From contig NZ_CP109796.1 in assembly GCF_038725785.1 (NCBI RefSeq), positions 7,502,501 through 7,566,500 on the forward strand: DNA of 64,000 nt. Reading direction: 5' to 3'. The notes beneath the pieces are model-generated. The model was given only the letters and a program-made list of their open reading frames with translations, ran no database searches and had not been told where the DNA came from. Positions 8,319 to 16,585 of the stretch are shown piece by piece. Both the position numbers and the translations under genes were made by a program. The number at the start of each line of letters is the position of its first letter. Position 1 is the first letter of the stretch. The DNA is from Termitidicoccus mucosus. GTDB lineage: Bacteria > Verrucomicrobiota > Verrucomicrobiia > Opitutales > Opitutaceae.

Positions 8319-8972
8319 TCACCCGGTGTCGCCGCCTGCCGCCGCCCGGCGATACAGCCCGCGCTCTCGGATCAATGCGAATACGCCCTGCGGAACGAAC
8401 GCCTCGACCGGACGGCCTTCGCACAACCGCGCACGCAATTCCGATGAGCTGATTCGCGGCAGATCGCCCGCGCACGGATACAATCGCAGGCCGGGGATGC
8501 CGCCGTCCGCCGCGACCTCCGGCGCGTGTCCCGGGCGATGCAGCACGACAAATTCCACCAGCCGGGCCAATTCGTCGATGCCGCGCCAGAGGGACAGTTT
8601 CCCCAGCAGGTCGCTGCCGATGATCCAGAAAAGCCGGTCATCCGGGCAAGAGGCGCGAAAATGTCGCGCCGATTCGATCGCGTAACTCACGCCGCCCCGG
8701 CGTAATTCGTGATCGGATACCTCCAGCCAGTCCTCGCCTCCCGCGGCCGCGCGCACCATGTCGAGACGATCCCCGGCGGATGCGGCCGGCGGCGCGATGT
8801 CGCGAGCCTTGGACGGACTCGATGCGGCGGGCAGCAACACGACGCGGTCCAGCCGGCATTGTTCGCGCGCCAGTCTGGCGGCGGCCAGATGGCCGAAATG
8901 GACCGGATCAAAACTGCCGCCGAGAAAACCGATTTTCACGGGAGGCACGGTTGCCGGGCCGGCGGCTTCCAT
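8319..8972 (-). CDS. nadD: Nicotinate-nucleotide adenylyltransferase
   Basis: Transfers AMP from ATP to nicotinate mononucleotide to give deamido-NAD+, in the last shared stretch of NAD biosynthesis. The product (217 residues from the ATG at 8972) has the nucleotidyltransferase motif GFLGGSFDPVHFGHLAAARL, which is the family GxFxPxHxGH, and the second motif PRISSSELRARL near the C-terminus. The frame is open about 29 codons further upstream, but that segment has no family match. MEAAGPATVPPVKIG puts the motif 16 residues from the start, slightly longer than usual, so a start inside this segment cannot be excluded. Confidence 0.92.
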   Translation of the reverse strand: MEAAGPATVPPVKIGFLGGSFDPVHFGHLAAARLAREQCRLDRVVLLPAASSPSKARDIAPPAASAGDRLDMVRAAAGGEDWLEVSDHELRRGGVSYAIESARHFRASCPDDRLFWIIGSDLLGKLSLWRGIDELARLVEFVVLHRPGHAPEVAADGGIPGLRLYPCAGDLPRISSSELRARLCEGRPVEAFVPQGVFALIRERGLYRRAAAGGDTG

Positions 8973-9138
8973 CAAGACCGCAATGCGGCGCCACGATGGT
9001 TTACTGTTCGTCCGTTTTCCCAACAAGCACGCTTTACCCCGGCCGATGTTTTGTATCATCGTCCACGTGAATTTTTGAAATCCCCGTCAAACCTCTGTCA
9101 ACTTTCGGAAACCCCATTCGTCTATCTCGCTTTCAGCC

Positions 9139-10317
9139 ATGAGAAACAACATCAACCGCCGCCGTTTTCTGCGCTACACCGCGACCGGCGGCGCAGGACT
9201 ATTGGTTCCCGCAAGTTTGCTTGGCCAGTCACAGGCAGACATCGCCGCATCCTCGAAAAACAACACCGCCCCGGAATTCGAACAGCGCGTCCTCGGCCGC
9301 ACCGGCATGAAACTCCCCATCCTGAGCATGGGTGTCATGCGCGCCGACAACCCGAACCTCGTCAAGGCCGCCATGCGCTCCGGCATCGTGCACTTCGACA
9401 CCGCGCATGGCTACCAGAAGGGAAACAACGAGGCCATGCTCGGCAAAGTCTTCAAGGACGTGCCGCGCGGCTCGTTCACCGTCGCGACCAAGATAAACCT
9501 CGGCAAGGACGTGATGGCCGAAAAGGCCCCCGGGATGTTCATGGAGCGTTTTAATACGAGCATGGACCGCCTCGGGCTCGATTATGTCGATATATTGTTT
9601 CTCCATGCGATCGACAATGCCGCCGCCGTGCTGCACGGGCCGATTCTCGAGGTCATGGAAAAACTGAAAAAGGAAGGCAGGGTCAGGCACACCGGCGTCT
9701 CCACCCACAAAAACGAGCCCGAGGTCATCGACGCCGTCATAAAGAGCAAGGTCTATGAAGTGGCGCTCACCGCGTATAATTTTCGCCAGGAGCATGTCGC
9801 GGAGATGAAGACGGCCATCGCGCGCGCCGCCGAAGCGGGCGTCGGCGTCATTGCCATGAAAACCATGGCCGGGGCCAAGAACGTGAATGTGTCCGCCGCC
9901 CTGAAATGGGCGTTGCAGGACAAAAATGTCTGCACGGCCATCCCGGGATTCACGAACTTCGAGGAACTGGACGTGTGCCTCGAAGCGGCGGCCAACCTCC
10001 GCTACACGCCCGACGAGAAAGCCTTCATGGCGCGGGCCGACTCCGTGCCCACGCTTTATTGCCAGCAGTGCGATGCGTGCGCCGGGCAGTGCCCGCAAAA
10101 CCTGCCCATCCCCGATCTCATGCGCGCCTACATGTATGCGCACGGCTACCGAAATCCCGGCCTCGCCAAGGAGACCATCGCCGCGCTCGATCTCCCCGAC
10201 AACCCCTGCTCCGATTGCGCGGCCTGCACCGTGCAATGCCGCTCGGGATTCCTCGTCGCCGAAAAAATCCAAAACATCGCGCGCGTGCGCTCCGTGCCCG
10301 ATGAATTCCTGGTGTGA
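9139..10317 (+). CDS. Tat-exported aldo/keto reductase with two 4Fe-4S motifs
   Basis: A 392-residue protein. The N-terminus (NINRRRFLRYTATGGAGLLV) is a twin-arginine signal, so the enzyme is probably folded and loaded with cofactors before export. The barrel starts RVLGRTGMKLPILSMG and shows the catalytic tetrad: Asp and Tyr in HFDTAHGY, Lys in VATKINLG and His in ILFLHAID. After the barrel are two ferredoxin-like clusters, CQQCDACAGQCP (about residue 308) and CSDCAACTVQC (about 354). This is the family of AKR proteins with a C-terminal 4Fe-4S domain; the substrate is unknown. The next gene, a small exported DUF6599 protein, starts only 14 bp later, so the two are probably one operon. Confidence 0.9.
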   Translation: MRNNINRRRFLRYTATGGAGLLVPASLLGQSQADIAASSKNNTAPEFEQRVLGRTGMKLPILSMGVMRADNPNLVKAAMRSGIVHFDTAHGYQKGNNEAMLGKVFKDVPRGSFTVATKINLGKDVMAEKAPGMFMERFNTSMDRLGLDYVDILFLHAIDNAAAVLHGPILEVMEKLKKEGRVRHTGVSTHKNEPEVIDAVIKSKVYEVALTAYNFRQEHVAEMKTAIARAAEAGVGVIAMKTMAGAKNVNVSAALKWALQDKNVCTAIPGFTNFEELDVCLEAAANLRYTPDEKAFMARADSVPTLYCQQCDACAGQCPQNLPIPDLMRAYMYAHGYRNPGLAKETIAALDLPDNPCSDCAACTVQCRSGFLVAEKIQNIARVRSVPDEFLV

Positions 10318-10331
10318 CATAATAAAATCCC

Positions 10332-11204
10332 ATGATTAAAAAATATATAACCCTCCTTTTCCTTGCGGGCTGCGCATGCGCGGCCCGCGCCCAGACGCCG
10401 GCGGAACTCCGCGCCATGCTGCCGCCGGTGGACGGCTGGACGCTGTCGGACAAGGTCGAGGTATTCAATCGCGACAACCTGTTCGACCGCATCAACGGGG
10501 CGGCGGACGCGTTTCTGATCTGCAACTTCGAGGAGATGACCACGCTCGATTATCTCAAGGACGGCTCGAAGTCATATGTCACGCTCCAGATGTATCGCCA
10601 TGCCACGCCCGCCGACGCGTTTGCCATCTACTCGGCTGAACGCACGCCGGACATGACGTTCCTGAATATCGGCGCCGAGGGATATCGCGCCGCGGGAATC
10701 GTCTATTTTCTGTCGGGCAGCATGTATGTGAAACTGACCACCTCCGACGAAAGCGCCGGGACCGCCGCCATGATGGAAAAAGTGGCGCGCGCGCTGGCCG
10801 TGAAAATCGACGCGAAGGCCGCGCTCCCCGGCCTGTTGCAGGTGTTTCCCGCCAAGGACAAACAACCCCGGTCCGAAGTATATATCGTGGAGAGTTTCAT
10901 GGGGCATAAATTCCTCCACTCCGCCTACCGGGCGTCCTATGCGAAGGACGGGAAGGAATATCAATTGTTCGTCATCGATGGAAAGACAAAGGCGGGCGCG
11001 GAGAAAATGCTGGCCGACTACCTGAAGTTCGCCAAGCAACCGGAGAATCCCACGGAAGGGCTGCTCACCGTGCACGACCGCTTCAACGGCGACATCCCGA
11101 TGCTCTGGCGCGGGCGTTACCTTTTCGGCCTCGTCAACGACAGCGGCGCGCAGGTGGATGCCGGGGCGTTGCTGGCCCAGGTGGCGGACGCGGCGCGGGA
11201 TTGA
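10332..11204 (+). CDS. Exported DUF6599-family protein
   Basis: A 290-residue protein with a signal peptide (MIKKYITLLFLAGCACAARA, cut before QTPAEL). The mature part opens with MLPPVDGWTLSDKVEVFNRD and NLFDRINGAADAFLICNFEE, the typical start of the DUF6599 family. That family occurs as secreted proteins in many Gram-negative and anaerobic bacteria and its biochemical role is not known. The C-terminal half repeats the same beta-rich theme. It lies 14 bp behind the Tat-exported aldo/keto reductase; shared export and spacing suggest they work in the same periplasmic process, which is inference only. A large palindromic cluster follows the stop. Confidence 0.8.
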   Translation: MIKKYITLLFLAGCACAARAQTPAELRAMLPPVDGWTLSDKVEVFNRDNLFDRINGAADAFLICNFEEMTTLDYLKDGSKSYVTLQMYRHATPADAFAIYSAERTPDMTFLNIGAEGYRAAGIVYFLSGSMYVKLTTSDESAGTAAMMEKVARALAVKIDAKAALPGLLQVFPAKDKQPRSEVYIVESFMGHKFLHSAYRASYAKDGKEYQLFVIDGKTKAGAEKMLADYLKFAKQPENPTEGLLTVHDRFNGDIPMLWRGRYLFGLVNDSGAQVDAGALLAQVADAARD

Positions 11205-11343
11205 GGCGCTGTGATCGTTCGCGAAACGCCTTGGGAACCAAAAGAGAGCGAAACGAGTAAGAGAACGAGAACGATTTTTTGGAGGCGGCGTCCCCGTCGC
11301 CGCCATCCAAGCCGAAGGCCACAAGACGCAACGTAGCCGCGCC

Positions 11344-11476
11344 AGCGACTGGGAGCGCCGGCATCTTGCCGGCAGACGACACGAAGTGTCGCCGGATCGA
11401 GTGGCACGGGCGTCCCGCCCGTGCGGCGGCGCTTCGCGCCGCCAAAGCCGGCTGGAAGCCGGCGCTCCCAGTCGCT
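11344..11476. repeat. Nested palindrome cluster (five hairpins in 133 bp)
   Basis: A 19-bp perfect inverted repeat (11344-11362 with 11458-11476, starting AGCGACTGGGAGCG) encloses four smaller perfect hairpins: GCCGGC at 11357-11374, CACGGGCGTCCCGCCCGTG at 11405-11423, GGCGGCGCTTCGCGCCGCC at 11425-11443 and GCCGGC pairs at 11447-11463. The cluster lies in the gap between the DUF6599 gene and the MFS gene. The 11405-11423 hairpin occurs again, identically, inside the RHS gene at 60784-60802. It looks like a REP/BIME-type mosaic element. Confidence 0.85.
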
Positions 11477-11586
11477 CACGCGGCTGCGCATGGCCGGCAC
11501 CATTTCCGGTTGCACCCGGCGCGCACTGCGCGGGAACACCGCGATTGACTACGATGCGGGCGGCGGACATTTTGCGCCCGCCCAAA

Positions 11587-13047
11587 ATGAGCAACGCCCC
11601 GGCAGCCCCGCAATGTCCGCCGCCGCCTGCACGGCCCGCACGGAAAACGTGGACGGCCGGCGCGCTCACTTACACGACGGGCGGAGTGGCGGCGCTTTTC
11701 CTTTGGTTGTTGTGGGGCGATTTAGCCTGGGCGATGCGCGACCGGTCGGTCATGCCGATGGCGCAATGGTATCTCAACAGCCTGGGTATTCCGAGCGCGG
11801 TTTACGCGCTGCTCATCAGTTCGGTGCCCGCGGCCATCGCGCTGGTCGCGGGGCCGGTCATCAGCGTGAAATCGGACCGGCATCGCGGGCGGCGCGGACG
11901 GCGCATCCCGTTTTTGCTCGCGCTGACGCCGCTGGCCGCATTCGGCATGCTCGGAATCGCGCTGACGCCGTTTTTGGCGGACGAGGCGGCGCGCGTGTTT
12001 GCGCCGGGACACCCGGCGGGCGGCTGGCTGCGCGCGGCGCTCGACGGCTCGGTGGCGGGGAGTGTGCTGCAAGACAGGCAGGTGGTCGCGATCGCATGCT
12101 TCGGCGTGTTCTGGGTCGCGTATGAGCTGGCCGTCATCGCCGCGCAGCTCGTGTTTGGCGGGCTCATCAACGATGTGGTGCCGCGCGCCTTGCTCGGGCG
12201 GTTTTACGGGCTGTTTCGCGCCATCAGCCTGATCGACGGAATGATTTTCAACTTTTGGATCATCGGCCATGTGCCGGCGCATTTCACGCTCATCATGGTT
12301 GTCATCGGCTTGTTTCACCTGGTGGTCGTGATGTGGACGTTTTTGAAAATCCGCGAGGGCGCGTATCCGCCGCCCCCGCCGCCGCGCCCGGTGGGCGCGG
12401 GCAGGGCCGGGCGATTTCTGGCGGGCGCGGGCGATTATTTCCGCGAGTGCTTCACCAACTCCTACTATGTGCTGATTTTCGTGATGATGATGGCGGCGAT
12501 GATGGCGTTTTCGCCGGTGAATGTTTACGCGATCCCGCACGCGCAGAGCCTCGGCGTGGACATGCATGTGTATGGGAAATTTCTCGCGCTCACGTTTCTG
12601 ATTTCGCTGGGGCTGTCGTATTTTCTCGGCTGGCTGGCCGATGTGTTTCATCCGCTGCGCGTGACCATCGCGTCTCTGGCCGCGTATGCGCTGGTGGCGG
12701 GATGGGGAGGAATTTTTGCGCGGACGGCGGAGACGTTTCTCGTCGCGTGGGTGGCGCACGGCGTGCTGGCGGGATGCTATTTCACGAGCGCGGCGTCGCT
12801 CGGGCAGCGGTTGTATCCGCATTCGAAATACGCGCAATTCGCGTCGGCCGCGGGGATTTTCCTGGCGATGGCCAACATGGTGCTGATGCCGCTGGTGGGA
12901 TTGCTGATCGACGGCACGGGGCGGACCTACCGGCACACGTTCACGGTGGCGTGCGCGCTGGCGCTGGTGTCGCTGGCGGCGGCGTGGGGCGTGCACCGGA
13001 AATTCACGCGGCTCGGCGGGGCTGCGGGTTATGTGGCGCCGGAGTGA
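11587..13047 (+). CDS. MFS transporter, GPH/SLC45-like
   Basis: A 486-residue inner-membrane protein with about 12 hydrophobic segments. The loop after the second or third segment (SVKSDRHRGRRGRRIPFLLA) is the form of the MFS signature seen in sugar:cation symporters of the GPH/SLC45 kind (SDRxRxRxGRRxPF). A second such element is FLGWLADVFHPLRVTIAS in the C-terminal half. The substrate is probably a sugar or glycoside, but this is not shown by the sequence. The start is uncertain: the ATG at 11587 (MSNAPAAPQCPPPP) is chosen because sequence upstream is the palindrome cluster and shadow frame; an ATG at 11554 is a possible alternative. No partner gene is adjacent on the same strand. Confidence 0.85.
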   Translation: MSNAPAAPQCPPPPARPARKTWTAGALTYTTGGVAALFLWLLWGDLAWAMRDRSVMPMAQWYLNSLGIPSAVYALLISSVPAAIALVAGPVISVKSDRHRGRRGRRIPFLLALTPLAAFGMLGIALTPFLADEAARVFAPGHPAGGWLRAALDGSVAGSVLQDRQVVAIACFGVFWVAYELAVIAAQLVFGGLINDVVPRALLGRFYGLFRAISLIDGMIFNFWIIGHVPAHFTLIMVVIGLFHLVVVMWTFLKIREGAYPPPPPPRPVGAGRAGRFLAGAGDYFRECFTNSYYVLIFVMMMAAMMAFSPVNVYAIPHAQSLGVDMHVYGKFLALTFLISLGLSYFLGWLADVFHPLRVTIASLAAYALVAGWGGIFARTAETFLVAWVAHGVLAGCYFTSAASLGQRLYPHSKYAQFASAAGIFLAMANMVLMPLVGLLIDGTGRTYRHTFTVACALALVSLAAAWGVHRKFTRLGGAAGYVAPE

Positions 13048-13102
13048 TTGCCCGCGGCCTGGCGCGAGGTCGGCTCCGAATGGTGCTTGGTTAAGAGAGA
13101 GT

Positions 13103-13246
13103 CGCTTGCGCAAGGAGGGGCGGTGTCCCCGCCGCCCGACGAGGCGAAAGCCTCGCCCGTTTGCGCGTGGTTCATCGAGATCGAGACACGACGGGCACGC
13201 GTTCCGCGTGTCGGGCGGCGGGACGCCGCCCCTCCTTGCGCAAGCG
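13103..13246. repeat. 21-bp perfect inverted repeat flanking a 100-bp core
   Basis: Positions 13103-13123 (starts CGCTTGCGCAAGGAGGGGCG) and 13226-13246 are perfect inverted copies. Smaller hairpins such as GAGGCGAAAGCCTC lie in the core. The element sits between the converging MFS and rluD-like genes, so its transcript could act as a bidirectional terminator, but there is no U-run. It appears to be another dispersed palindromic family, different in sequence from the one at 11344-11476. Confidence 0.8.
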
Positions 13247-13267
13247 TGCTTTTGACGACAACAGACC

Positions 13268-14260
13268 CTATGGTCGCACCGCCTTGGGTTTTTGTGGTCG
13301 TTTTTTCGAGGGTTTGGTCGCGGTCTTCAGCGCGCGCTGCATCGCCTTGAAATCTTTCGGCGGCGGGGCGGTGAGGTCGAGCAGTTTGCCGGTGACCGGA
13401 TGGTGCACCACGAGGTGCTCGGCATGGAGCATTACGCGGGACGGCTGCACGGGGAGGCGCGGATCGGCGTGCCAGCCATAGACCGTGTCTCCGAGGAGGA
13501 CGTGTCCGAGGGATTTCAGGTGCACGCGGATCTGGTGCGTGCGGCCGGTGTGGATGCGGCAGCGCACGAGCGTGGCGAGCGCGCCGTAGCTCTCCACCAC
13601 CTCCCAGTCGGTGTGGGCGTCGCGCGCGGCGGGATGGCTTTCCTCGAAAGCCATCATTTTGTGGCGCTGGTGCGGGTTGCGGCCGATGGGCTTGCGGATG
13701 CTGCCGCTGAGCAGCGCGGGCGTGCCGGCGACGAGCGCGAGGTATTCTTTTTGCAGCGCGCGGGTGGAGAACTGCTCGGAGAGGCCGCGGTGGGCTGCGT
13801 CGGTTTTGGCGACAAGCATCACGCCCGAGGTCTCGCGGTCGAGGCGATGCACGATGCCGGGGCGTTCGACGCCGCCGACGCCGCTCAGCCCGCCTTTGCA
13901 ATGGGCGAGCAAGGCGTGCACGAGCGTGTCCTCGCCGGTCGCCGCGCCGGGGTGCACGACCATGCCGGCGGCTTTGTTGATGGCGAGGAGGTGCCTGTCC
14001 TCGAAAAGGATGTCGAGCGGGATGGCGACGGGCTTGAGTTCCGACGGTCTGGCGTCGGGCATGGAGAAGGCGAGGGTGTCGCCGCCGTGGACGGCGTGGT
14101 CGCGCTTGATGGGCCGGCCGTCGAACGAGACGAGCCCGGCGTCAAACGCGCGCTGGATGGCCACGCGGCTGTGCCCGGGAAATGCGATGGCGAGCGCCTT
14201 GTCGGCGCGGATGCGGCGGATTCCGGGCGGCACGGTGTGGGTGAGGGTGGCGTTGGGCAT
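13268..14260 (-). CDS. RluA-family 23S rRNA pseudouridine synthase (RluD-like)
   Basis: A 330-residue RNA-modifying enzyme that isomerises uridine to pseudouridine. An S4-type RNA-binding domain lies at residues 15-70 (FPGHSRVAIQRAFDAGLVSF, then DGRPIKRDHAVHGGDTL). The catalytic domain carries the RluA signature VHRLDRETSGVMLVAKTD (about residues 138-155), in which the Asp is the nucleophile. RCRIHTGRTHQIRVHL and LGDTVYGW are also conserved. The domain order matches RluD, which modifies helix 69 of 23S rRNA, but paralogues such as RluC are hard to exclude. The C-terminal 25 residues are Lys/Arg/Pro-rich. The gene starts about 45 bp downstream of the tamA stop and could be the last gene of the tamB-tamA transcript. 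Confidence 0.92.
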   Translation of the reverse strand: MPNATLTHTVPPGIRRIRADKALAIAFPGHSRVAIQRAFDAGLVSFDGRPIKRDHAVHGGDTLAFSMPDARPSELKPVAIPLDILFEDRHLLAINKAAGMVVHPGAATGEDTLVHALLAHCKGGLSGVGGVERPGIVHRLDRETSGVMLVAKTDAAHRGLSEQFSTRALQKEYLALVAGTPALLSGSIRKPIGRNPHQRHKMMAFEESHPAARDAHTDWEVVESYGALATLVRCRIHTGRTHQIRVHLKSLGHVLLGDTVYGWHADPRLPVQPSRVMLHAEHLVVHHPVTGKLLDLTAPPPKDFKAMQRALKTATKPSKKRPQKPKAVRP

Positions 14261-14305
14261 GGAATTTCTGGTCCGCCGCCATGACTGAATGGCGGCGGAA
14301 TGACT

Positions 14306-16585
14306 CTAGAACGGGAATCCTATCGAAAGATGCAAGGTGCCTTTGGGGTCGTTGGGGCGGGGATTGAGGTTGCGCCCGTATTCGAGACGGAGCGGGCCGA
14401 GGATGGTGCGGTAGCGGATGCCGATGCCCAGGCTGTGGAGCCATTCGTAGCCGGGGTCCGCGGCCAGCTTCGCCTTGTCGGTGAGGAGATCGTAGAAGAG
14501 CACGGCCGACCAGTTTTCCGTGAGGGCTTGCTCGAGTTCGAGGTTCATCAGCGCGTATATATTTGCGCCGAGGTAACTGGCGCCGTCTGGCGCATAGGGG
14601 GCGGCTTCGCCTTCCTGATAGCCGCGAATGCTGCTCTGGCCGCCGGGGAAGTAGAGTTTGTTGAGGGGGAGGGCGGCGGGCGTGTCGCCCGCGATGGGCT
14701 CGATGAGGCCGAAGTCGATGCCGGCGTGTATCCAGCGGATGCGTTTCCAGGTGGTGTGGTAGCTGGCGGTGAAGCGGTATTTTTGGTAATTGGCGTCGCC
14801 GCCGAGGGTCTGGCTGGCGGTTTCGGATTGAATGAGCCAGTGCCAGCCGCGGCGGGGGAGCAGGGGATTGTCGCGGCGGTCGCGGCCGACGCTGAGTTTG
14901 ATGCTGGCGGCAAGGGAGCGGTCGTCTTGGCCGGTGTAGGTTTCGACGGTGCTGTTTTTGTTGAGGAGATATTCGTAAGAATAGCCGATGCTGGTGTCGT
15001 ATCTGGAGCGGCCGAAGAAGCGGCGGAAGGTGATGGCGGCGCCGTATTCCTCGCGGTCGAAGGCAACTTCCTCGCGATGGAGCCCGTAGAGGCGGATGGC
15101 GGTGCTGACAGAGCGGATGAGGTGTTCGGGCAGCGTGAGGTTGAGGTCGCCGCTGGTGCTTTTCATGGATTGCACGAACTGGAGCCGGGTCTGGTCGGCG
15201 ATACCGATGAGGTTGTTGGAGCGGAGTTCGATGCCGCCGCGGAGTTCCTCGTAGCTGCCCCAGCCGAGGAGGAGGCTGGCCTGGTGGCGGGGGGCTTCCT
15301 TGACGGCGAAGGTGACATCGCGCACGGAAGCGCCCTCGGGCGCGGTGGCGAGGTTTACCTCGTCGAAGACGCCGAGTTGGGCGATACGGTAGCGGGCGTT
15401 TTCGAGCAGGACGGGATTGAGCAGGTCGCCTTCGCGGGGGCGGATGCGGCGCCGGACGGTGGCGGCGCGGGTGTGGCGGTCGCCGACAAGGGAGATTTTG
15501 CCGATGCGCACCTGGGGACCGGGGGTGACATGCAGGGTGACGGAAACGGGGACGGCATCGCCGGCGGAGGAGGATTCGCGGGCAGGTTCCGAGCGAAGCG
15601 ACATGCTTGACATGCCCGCGCTCCCAGTTATGGCGCCGGAGGTGTGTTCCAATCGGAGCTGGATGTCGGGATAACCGTGGCGGAAATAGATCTGGCGGGT
15701 CTGTTCGGACAGGTCCTGTTGCCACCATTGCGACCAGGGGCGGCCGGCGAGTTTTTGGAGTTCGGCGGTATCAATGGCGGTCTGGGGATCGTTGATGGTG
15801 ATGCTGCGGACTTTCCAGATCGGGCCGGGGGTGATCTTGATTTCGGCGGTGACATGACCGGTTGAGTGGTCGATGAGGAGGCCCGAGGCGTCGATGGCGG
15901 CCTGGGCGTGGCCGCGCTGGCGGAGCTCATCGAGGAGGGCGGAGATGGAATGCTTGAAGGTATTGACGGAATAGGGCGGGGAAAAGCCGACCCAGGCGGT
16001 GGTCGGGAGAAAGAGCGCGCGGGCGTCAGATTCCGGCAGGGCGGTGAGGCCGGTGAAGGAAAGGTGTTTCAGGTGGTAGCGCCGGCCCCGGGTGATCTCG
16101 AAGCGGACTTCGGCGGCGAGAAGGTCGCGGGGCAGGTCGAGGTCGAAGGTCTCGTCACAGGAATAAGAATCCTTGGCGCCGTCGGGGGCGGTGACCCGGA
16201 TGTCCAGCTTGGGACGAAGATAACCGTCATCCACGAAGTAGGAGAGGAGAAGAAAGGCGATGTCCTCGATTTCGTTGGCGTTCACGGTCGGACCGCGGTG
16301 TGCATCGAGGACTTGGTTGATGGTGCGGACTTGCTGGATGTTGCCCCACCAGCCGGCGCCGCGGACGGAGATGCGGGCGCGCGGCGGCGGCGCGGCGGGC
16401 TCGCCGGGGAGCGCGGGCGAAAGCACGAAGAGGAGCGCGAGGAAAAAAAAAGCGAAGCGGGAAATGCGGAAGGAGGGACGGACTCCGTGCCGTCCGGCCG
16501 CCCCGAAACGGACGGCACGGAGGCCGTCCTGCCAACGACCATTTTTTCCAATGGGGCTTGCGGCGTGGTTTCGCGGGGAGATCAT
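14306..16585 (-). CDS. Omp85-family outer-membrane assembly protein (TamA/BamA-like)
   Basis: A 759-residue protein with a hydrophobic export segment (FAFFFLALLFVLSPALPGEP, about residues 45-64). POTRA-type domains follow, and the second half is a 16-strand barrel. The Omp85 hallmark SIRGYQEGE is present in the barrel (about residue 650), and the chain ends in the outer-membrane insertion signal LHLSIGFPF with a terminal Phe. Its start overlaps the tamB stop as ATGA at 16582-16585, so the two are translationally coupled; this decides the start over an ATG 48 bp upstream. With TamB it would form a translocation and assembly module for outer-membrane proteins or lipids. Residues 19-37, before the signal segment, are encoded by a palindromic repeat (16476-16529). 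A run of nine A/T bases there could allow slippage. Confidence 0.9.
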   Translation of the reverse strand: MISPRNHAASPIGKNGRWQDGLRAVRFGAAGRHGVRPSFRISRFAFFFLALLFVLSPALPGEPAAPPPRARISVRGAGWWGNIQQVRTINQVLDAHRGPTVNANEIEDIAFLLLSYFVDDGYLRPKLDIRVTAPDGAKDSYSCDETFDLDLPRDLLAAEVRFEITRGRRYHLKHLSFTGLTALPESDARALFLPTTAWVGFSPPYSVNTFKHSISALLDELRQRGHAQAAIDASGLLIDHSTGHVTAEIKITPGPIWKVRSITINDPQTAIDTAELQKLAGRPWSQWWQQDLSEQTRQIYFRHGYPDIQLRLEHTSGAITGSAGMSSMSLRSEPARESSSAGDAVPVSVTLHVTPGPQVRIGKISLVGDRHTRAATVRRRIRPREGDLLNPVLLENARYRIAQLGVFDEVNLATAPEGASVRDVTFAVKEAPRHQASLLLGWGSYEELRGGIELRSNNLIGIADQTRLQFVQSMKSTSGDLNLTLPEHLIRSVSTAIRLYGLHREEVAFDREEYGAAITFRRFFGRSRYDTSIGYSYEYLLNKNSTVETYTGQDDRSLAASIKLSVGRDRRDNPLLPRRGWHWLIQSETASQTLGGDANYQKYRFTASYHTTWKRIRWIHAGIDFGLIEPIAGDTPAALPLNKLYFPGGQSSIRGYQEGEAAPYAPDGASYLGANIYALMNLELEQALTENWSAVLFYDLLTDKAKLAADPGYEWLHSLGIGIRYRTILGPLRLEYGRNLNPRPNDPKGTLHLSIGFPF
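16476..16529. repeat. Palindromic element inside the 5' end of the tamA-like gene
   Basis: Positions 16476-16496 (starts GGACGGACTCCGTGCCGTCC) and 16509-16529 form an inverted repeat of about 21 bp with a single central difference. The element lies wholly inside the reading frame and encodes the stretch WQDGLRAVRFGAAGRHGVRP, between the coupled start codon and the signal peptide. It therefore lengthens the N-terminal region ahead of the export signal. Confidence 0.75.
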
